Positions 5,358 through 8,610 of a stretch of DNA of 8,610 nt are shown here, piece after piece; within the stretch, counting starts at the first letter, position 1; each line of letters begins with the position of its first letter. The notes beneath the pieces are model-generated. The model was not told the DNA's origin. It searched no databases and was given only the letters and a program-made list of their open reading frames with translations. Origin of the DNA: Acinetobacter sp. (GTDB taxonomy: Bacteria; Pseudomonadota; Gammaproteobacteria; Pseudomonadales; Moraxellaceae); the NCBI GenBank assembly GCA_008017255.1, contig SSHD01000077.1:1-8610 (forward strand), in the 5' to 3' direction. A program made the position numbers and the translations under genes.

Positions 5358-5612
5358 ATGATGTTATATCAATATCATTGTGCATGTTGTGACAAGGTTG
5401 TTGCATCTACAGACAAAGCGTGTCCGTACTGTGGTTCTCAGCATATCAAAAGTCCGTATGGCTTATGGATGTTTTGTGTGGCGGTATGTTTTGCTGTGGT
5501 CATTATTATTCAACTGGCGCATTTATACGTGCAGCATCAGCAAGATGATCGATCTGTGCAAGGTAATTCATTTTTTGAGCTGTTTCAGCAAAATCCGAAC
5601 ACAGCCAAATAA
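5358..5612 (+). CDS. Zinc-ribbon protein with one transmembrane helix
   Basis: This 84-residue protein has two CxxC knuckles, CACC at 8-11 and CPYC at 22-25, forming a compact N-terminal zinc ribbon. One hydrophobic helix follows at about 38-57 (FCVAVCFAVVIIIQLAHLYV), then a polar C-terminal tail. The zinc ribbon is probably cytoplasmic, with the tail in the periplasm. The start is well supported: AGAGGAG (5345-5351) with 6 bases to the first ATG; a second ATG follows directly. I do not recognise a specific function; zinc-ribbon/TM proteins of this size are usually left as hypothetical. The 266 bases upstream (5092-5357) are very AT-rich, with a weak inverted repeat TTACTT-N8-AAGTAA (5193-5212) but no promoter I can fix. 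It converges with metK and shares a perfect terminator with it. Confidence 0.78.
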   Translation: MMLYQYHCACCDKVVASTDKACPYCGSQHIKSPYGLWMFCVAVCFAVVIIIQLAHLYVQHQQDDRSVQGNSFFELFQQNPNTAK

Positions 5613-5625
5613 ATTTTTGGGGTAT

Positions 5626-5654
5626 AAAAAAGCTCGCAGTATGCGAGCTTTTTT
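5626..5654. terminator. Bidirectional terminator between the zinc-ribbon gene and metK
   Basis: A6 plus GCTCGCA (5626-5638) pairs perfectly over 13 bases with TGCGAGC plus T6 (5642-5654) around a GTA loop. Because both flanks are A6/T6, it should stop transcription from both sides. It sits 13 bases after the plus-strand stop and 16 bases after the metK stop. Confidence 0.95.
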
Positions 5655-5670
5655 ATAATTTTTTATAGAC

Positions 5671-6837
5671 TTATAAACCAGCAGCATCTTTGAGCAATTC
5701 AACTTTATCGGTTTTTTCCCAAGTAAATGCAGTGTCTGATCCTAAGCGCCCAAAGTGACCATACGCAGCAGTTTGTTTATACATCGGCTGCAATAAATTC
5801 AACATACGAGTAATGCCGTATGGACGTAAGTCAAAGTGCTCACGTACCAGTTGAATAATCAACTCGTCCGATACTTTTCCAGTGTTAAAAGTATTAATTG
5901 AAATAGACGTTGGTTCTGCCACACCAATGGCATAGCTGACTTGAATTTCACATTTTTCAGCCAAACCTGCCGCCACAATATTTTTTGCCACATAACGACC
6001 TGCATAAGCAGCAGAGCGGTCAACTTTAGATGGGTCTTTACCAGAGAAAGCACCACCACCATGACGCGCCATACCGCCGTAGGTATCGACAATAATTTTA
6101 CGACCAGTTAAACCACAGTCACCAACTGGCCCACCAATCACAAAAATACCAGTTGGGTTAATGTGAAACTTGGTGTCGGCATGCAACATGTGTGCAGGAA
6201 TCACTGCTTTCACAATTTCTTCAATCACAGCTTCTTTAAGCTGGCTTTGTGAAATTTCTGGGTCATGTTGAGTCGAAAGTACTACTGCGTCTAAGCGGAC
6301 AGGCTGACCATTTTCATAAGCAAAAGTGACTTGGCTTTTTGCATCTGGACGCAACCAAGCCAGTTGACCTGAACGGCGCAATTCAGCTTGTTTTTCCACT
6401 AAACGATGTGCATACGAAATAGGCGCTGGCATTAGAAATTCGGTTTCGTGGCTGGCATAGCCAAACATTAAGCCTTGATCGCCCGCACCTTGTTCTTCTG
6501 GTTTTTGGCGGTCTACACCTTGCGCAATATCTGGCGACTGCTTGCCAAGCATATTAATGACCGCACAAGTCGAGCCATCAAAACCTAAGTCGGAATGATG
6601 ATAACCAATACCATTGACGGTTTGACGTACAATGCCTTCAAAATCGACATTGGCTGTAGTCGTAATTTCACCCGCTAGAACCACTGCACCTGTTTTTACT
6701 AAGGTTTCACAAGCAACACGCGCATACGGGTCTTCTTTTAGAATGGCATCTAAAATCGCATCACTAATTTGGTCAGCCATTTTGTCTGGATGACCTTCGC
6801 TTACAGATTCTGAAGTAAAAACAGCATACTCGCGCAT
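5671..6837 (-). CDS. metK: S-adenosylmethionine synthase MetK
   Basis: MetK joins methionine and ATP to make S-adenosylmethionine, releasing phosphate and pyrophosphate; it works as a cytoplasmic tetramer. The 388-residue length is normal (E. coli has 384). Signatures seen are SEGHPDK at 13-19 (active-site His16 and Asp18), [12 protein letters not shown] at 117-128 (ATP/methionine region), and [20 protein letters not shown] at 260-279 (the P-loop-like phosphate-binding motif). [20 protein letters not shown] precedes the last. The ATG at 6837 has AGGA 5 bases upstream. It is transcribed alone, away from tkt, and ends at a strong bidirectional terminator. No class-I SAM riboswitch was recognised in the leader, but an upstream element complementary to its ribosome site is present. 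Its product is the co-substrate for BioB and for methyltransferases. Confidence 0.98.
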   Translation of the reverse strand: MREYAVFTSESVSEGHPDKMADQISDAILDAILKEDPYARVACETLVKTGAVVLAGEITTTANVDFEGIVRQTVNGIGYHHSDLGFDGSTCAVINMLGKQSPDIAQGVDRQKPEEQGAGDQGLMFGYASHETEFLMPAPISYAHRLVEKQAELRRSGQLAWLRPDAKSQVTFAYENGQPVRLDAVVLSTQHDPEISQSQLKEAVIEEIVKAVIPAHMLHADTKFHINPTGIFVIGGPVGDCGLTGRKIIVDTYGGMARHGGGAFSGKDPSKVDRSAAYAGRYVAKNIVAAGLAEKCEIQVSYAIGVAEPTSISINTFNTGKVSDELIIQLVREHFDLRPYGITRMLNLLQPMYKQTAAYGHFGRLGSDTAFTWEKTDKVELLKDAAGL

Positions 6838-6841
6838 GAAC

Positions 6842-6901
6842 GTCCTATCAGGGTTGTTTTAAAAAAGACACGGTATGTTACATCGAGTTCGCGCATAGGA
6901 C
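6842..6901 (-). promoter_or_regulatory. Possible Shine-Dalgarno-sequestering pairing in the metK leader
   Basis: On the minus strand, GTCCTAT (6901-6895) is exactly complementary to ATAGGAC (6848-6842), which contains the metK ribosome site AGGA just before the ATG. If the transcript begins upstream of 6901, the pairing would hide the ribosome site across a 46-base loop. The transcription start is unknown: TTGCTA at 6907-6902 could be a -35, and in that case the 5' arm would not be transcribed. Confidence 0.3.
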
Positions 6902-7062
6902 TAGCAAAAGCTGACTAAAATGCATGAATTTATTTCATTTGCATGTGATTTTTATTGCAATTGAAGCGAAAAATACTCAGTGGCGGCAACCAAAAACAAG
7001 CGACCGATCAAGCTGTGCAAAATTTCAATGGTGTTGAAACGGCAATATATCGCTTGGGCAGC

Positions 7063-7085
7063 TGATTATTTCGCAGCAATAATCA
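7063..7085. repeat. Perfect 8-bp inverted repeat in the metK-tkt gap
   Basis: TGATTATT (7063-7070) and AATAATCA (7078-7085) are perfect complements around 7 bases. The arms are AT-rich and no T run follows, so an operator for a dimeric regulator is likelier than a terminator. It lies 136 bases before tkt and about 226 bases before metK. No regulator family is recognised from the motif. Confidence 0.4.
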
Positions 7086-7165
7086 AATGCAACGCTGAAA
7101 TCGCATAAATATCGTGGATTATGCTTTACCCACTGACGTTTTTTTAAGACAATAGTCGCAGTTTA

Positions 7166-7188
7166 AGCAAGATGATTTTTCATCTGCT
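7166..7188 (+). other. Hairpin in the probable tkt leader
   Basis: AGATGA-TTTT-TCATCT (7170-7185) forms a 6-bp stem with a 4-base loop. It extends by three pairs (AGC with GCT) if one A at 7169 is bulged. It ends 32 bases before the tkt ATG, so it would lie in the 5' leader if the promoter is upstream. Confidence 0.35.
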
Positions 7189-7220
7189 GTTATCTCTTTG
7201 ATTTAAACGGATTCTGACTT

Positions 7221-8483
7221 ATGACCACCCCTTTAAATGAACGCCGTATTGCCAATGCAATTCGTGTCTTGGCAATGGATGCTGTGCAACAAGCGAACTC
7301 AGGGCATCCTGGCGCACCAATGGGGATGGCAGATATCGCAGACGTCGTTTGGCGTGAATTTTTAAATCATAATCCTAGCAACCCACAATGGGCGAACCGT
7401 GACCGTTTTGTATTGTCGAATGGTCATGGCTCAATGTTGCAATATGCGTTATTGCACCTAACGGGTTATGACTTATCTATTGAAGATTTAAAACAATTTC
7501 GTCAACTACATTCTAAAACTCCTGGACACCCAGAACTTGGTTATGCACCGGGCATTGAAACCACCACAGGCCCATTGGGTCAGGGTATTGCCAATGCAGT
7601 CGGTTTTGCACTGGCGGAAAAAACTTTAGCAGCACAATTTAACAAAGCTGATATTCAAGTTGTCGATCATTTTACTTATTGCTTCTTAGGTGATGGCTGT
7701 TTGATGGAAGGGATTTCGCATGAAGTCTGTTCATTGGCGGGCACTTTGGGTTTAGGCAAATTGATTGCGTACTATGACGATAACGGCATTTCAATTGATG
7801 GCGAAGTTGAAGGTTGGTTCAGTGATGACACTGAACAGCGTTTCAGAGCCTATGGTTGGCAAGTACTACGTGTAGACGGACATGATACAGACGCAATTCG
7901 TCAAGCAACGGTTGATGCTAGAGCAGAAAGCAACAAACCAACGATCATCATCTGTAAAACGATTATTGGTCTAGGTTCACCAAATAAACAAGGTAAAGAA
8001 GACTGCCATGGTGCGCCATTGGGTAAAGATGAAATTGTTTTAACACGTGAAGCATTAGGTTGGACAGATCAAACCGCATTTGCCGTTCCTGAAGATGTTT
8101 ATGCAGCATGGGATGCAAAAGCAAAAGGCCAAAGCTCTGAAGCCGCTTGGAATGAGCTATTTACGCAATATCAAGCAAAATACCCAATGGAAGCAGCAGA
8201 CTTATCACGTCGCATCAATGGTGAATTACCTGCTGAATTTGCTGCACAAGCAGATGCGTTTATTGCGGCAACCAATGCCAAAGCAGAAACCATTGCCACC
8301 CGTAAAGCCAGCCAAAATACCTTACAAGCCTTTGGTCCATTATTGCCTGAATTATTAGGTGGTTCTGCTGACTTAGCAGGTTCTAACTTAACACTCTGGA
8401 AAGGTCGCGAACGCCGTAATACACGTAGTTACCCGCAGGATTGTCTTGTACGCCTTGGCAACCTTTCCAAAGTGTTAAGTTAG
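7221..8483 (+). CDS. tkt: Transketolase, N-terminal 395 codons fused to antisense sequence
   Basis: Transketolase is the thiamine-diphosphate enzyme that moves two-carbon units between sugar phosphates in the pentose phosphate pathway. Residues 1-395 (to 8405) are normal: [11 protein letters not shown] with His29, [10 protein letters not shown] with His69, [12 protein letters not shown] at 117-128, and the TPP/Mg site [13 protein letters not shown] at 157-169 with DDN at 186-188. Normal continuation after LTLWKG would be a CQG-type segment leading to the pyrimidine-binding domain. Instead the frame reads 25 residues of antisense ([13 protein letters not shown] and so on) and stops at 8483. 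About 270 C-terminal residues of the usual ~660 are missing, including the second catalytic domain, so this version would be inactive. The ribosome site is weak. The gene was probably intact and is cut by the fold-back at 8405/8406. Confidence 0.95.
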   Translation: MTTPLNERRIANAIRVLAMDAVQQANSGHPGAPMGMADIADVVWREFLNHNPSNPQWANRDRFVLSNGHGSMLQYALLHLTGYDLSIEDLKQFRQLHSKTPGHPELGYAPGIETTTGPLGQGIANAVGFALAEKTLAAQFNKADIQVVDHFTYCFLGDGCLMEGISHEVCSLAGTLGLGKLIAYYDDNGISIDGEVEGWFSDDTEQRFRAYGWQVLRVDGHDTDAIRQATVDARAESNKPTIIICKTIIGLGSPNKQGKEDCHGAPLGKDEIVLTREALGWTDQTAFAVPEDVYAAWDAKAKGQSSEAAWNELFTQYQAKYPMEAADLSRRINGELPAEFAAQADAFIAATNAKAETIATRKASQNTLQAFGPLLPELLGGSADLAGSNLTLWKGRERRNTRSYPQDCLVRLGNLSKVLS

Positions 8484-8610
8484 AACCTGCTAAGTCAGCC
8501 GAACCACCTAATAATTCAGGAAGTAATGGGCCGAATGCCTGTAGTGTATTTTGGCTGGCTTTACGGGTGGCAATGGTTTCTGCTTTGGCATTGGTTTCCG
8601 CAATAAACGC
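8256..8610. repeat. 150-base inverted repeat (fold-back) of tkt with a 55-base spacer
   Basis: The left arm, 8256-8405, and the right arm, 8461-8610, are reverse complements at 139 of 150 positions with no indels. The spacer 8406-8460 is single-copy and encodes, on the minus strand, the next 18 tkt codons. The right arm is cut by the window end, so the true arm length is unknown. The join falls between AAGGT and CGCGAACGCC, with at most a one-base overlap. Confidence 0.97.
8383..8610 (-). pseudogene. tkt: Second, inverted transketolase fragment (internal part)
   Basis: Read on the minus strand from the window edge, this encodes the same segment as tkt residues 346-395 ([20 protein letters not shown], then [18 protein letters not shown]). 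It then continues correctly into [18 protein letters not shown] (8460-8407), the piece missing from the plus-strand gene. After that it crosses the junction into antisense of the plus-strand arm and stops at 8383-8385. It is 139/150 identical to the plus-strand arm without gaps, with one amino-acid change (Ala to Glu at residue 350). It therefore comes from a closely related but distinct tkt allele. Its upstream portion lies outside the window. Confidence 0.93.

Larger units (their letters stand above)
6838..7220. other. Divergent intergenic region between metK and tkt
   Basis: These 383 bases hold no convincing ORF on either strand; only chance frames below 40 codons were seen. The region must carry both promoters, but I could not fix a good -10/-35 pair for either gene. 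Visible structure includes the possible metK leader pairing (6842-6901), an ATGAA-N5-TTCAT repeat at 6924-6938, the inverted repeat at 7063-7085, and the tkt leader hairpin at 7166-7188. Confidence 0.6.

Noticed and set aside
6924..6938. ATGAA-TTTAT-TTCAT hairpin upstream of metK as a terminator or operator
   Set aside because: Only 5 AT-rich pairs, no T tail, and expected by chance in this composition.
6920..7110. Short plus-strand frames in the metK-tkt gap (for example a 37-codon frame starting MNLFHLHVIF and a 26-codon frame starting MVLKRQYIAW)
   Set aside because: No ribosome sites, no family resemblance, and both are within chance length.
8406..8483. The 25-residue C-terminal extension of tkt ([13 protein letters not shown]...) as a novel domain
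   Set aside because: It is exactly the antisense of tkt codons for [18 protein letters not shown] and neighbours, so it is a product of the fold-back join.

Overview
The window looks like chromosomal DNA of a gammaproteobacterium of the Moraxellaceae, most likely Acinetobacter or a close relative. This is inferred from the moderately AT-rich composition, from protein sequences that resemble remembered Acinetobacter versions (BioB, QueG, RuvC, Csp, MetK), and from the divergent metK/tkt pair. No database search was made.

Layout. The left edge holds the first 42 codons of bioB (biotin synthase) on the minus strand, preceded by queG (epoxyqueuosine reductase). A RelBE-type toxin-antitoxin cassette follows on the plus strand, with an intact antitoxin but a toxin frame broken by an in-frame stop. 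ruvC (minus) and a cold-shock protein gene (plus) then diverge across a 399-base gap. The stretch from 3214 to 3815 holds the cold-shock terminator, a possible 43-codon membrane-peptide ORF and a long imperfect hairpin followed by T6. Next come a lipoprotein with an I78-type protease-inhibitor domain, an FxsA-family membrane protein, a small hydrophilic protein of unknown function (minus), and a zinc-ribbon/one-transmembrane protein. A perfect bidirectional terminator separates the last from metK (minus). metK and tkt diverge from a 383-base gap.

The right end is abnormal. Transketolase reads normally for 395 codons to position 8405. The sequence then turns back on itself: 8406-8610 is the reverse complement of tkt, carrying the codons that should have come next plus a second, 93%-identical copy of the preceding 150 bases. 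The differences are almost all synonymous, so the two arms look like alleles from two strains or species. The join is most simply an assembly or amplification chimera, and less likely a real inverted duplication.

Functionally this is mostly housekeeping: tRNA modification, biotin and AdoMet synthesis, Holliday-junction resolution, pentose-phosphate carbon flow. MetK makes the AdoMet that BioB consumes, although the two are not in one operon. I see no phage, IS element, CRISPR array, tRNA or rRNA. I found no convincing new multi-gene system. The items most worth checking are the tkt fold-back, the broken RelE, the 3640-3717 hairpin with its adjacent mini-ORF, and a possible Shine-Dalgarno-sequestering pairing in the metK leader.
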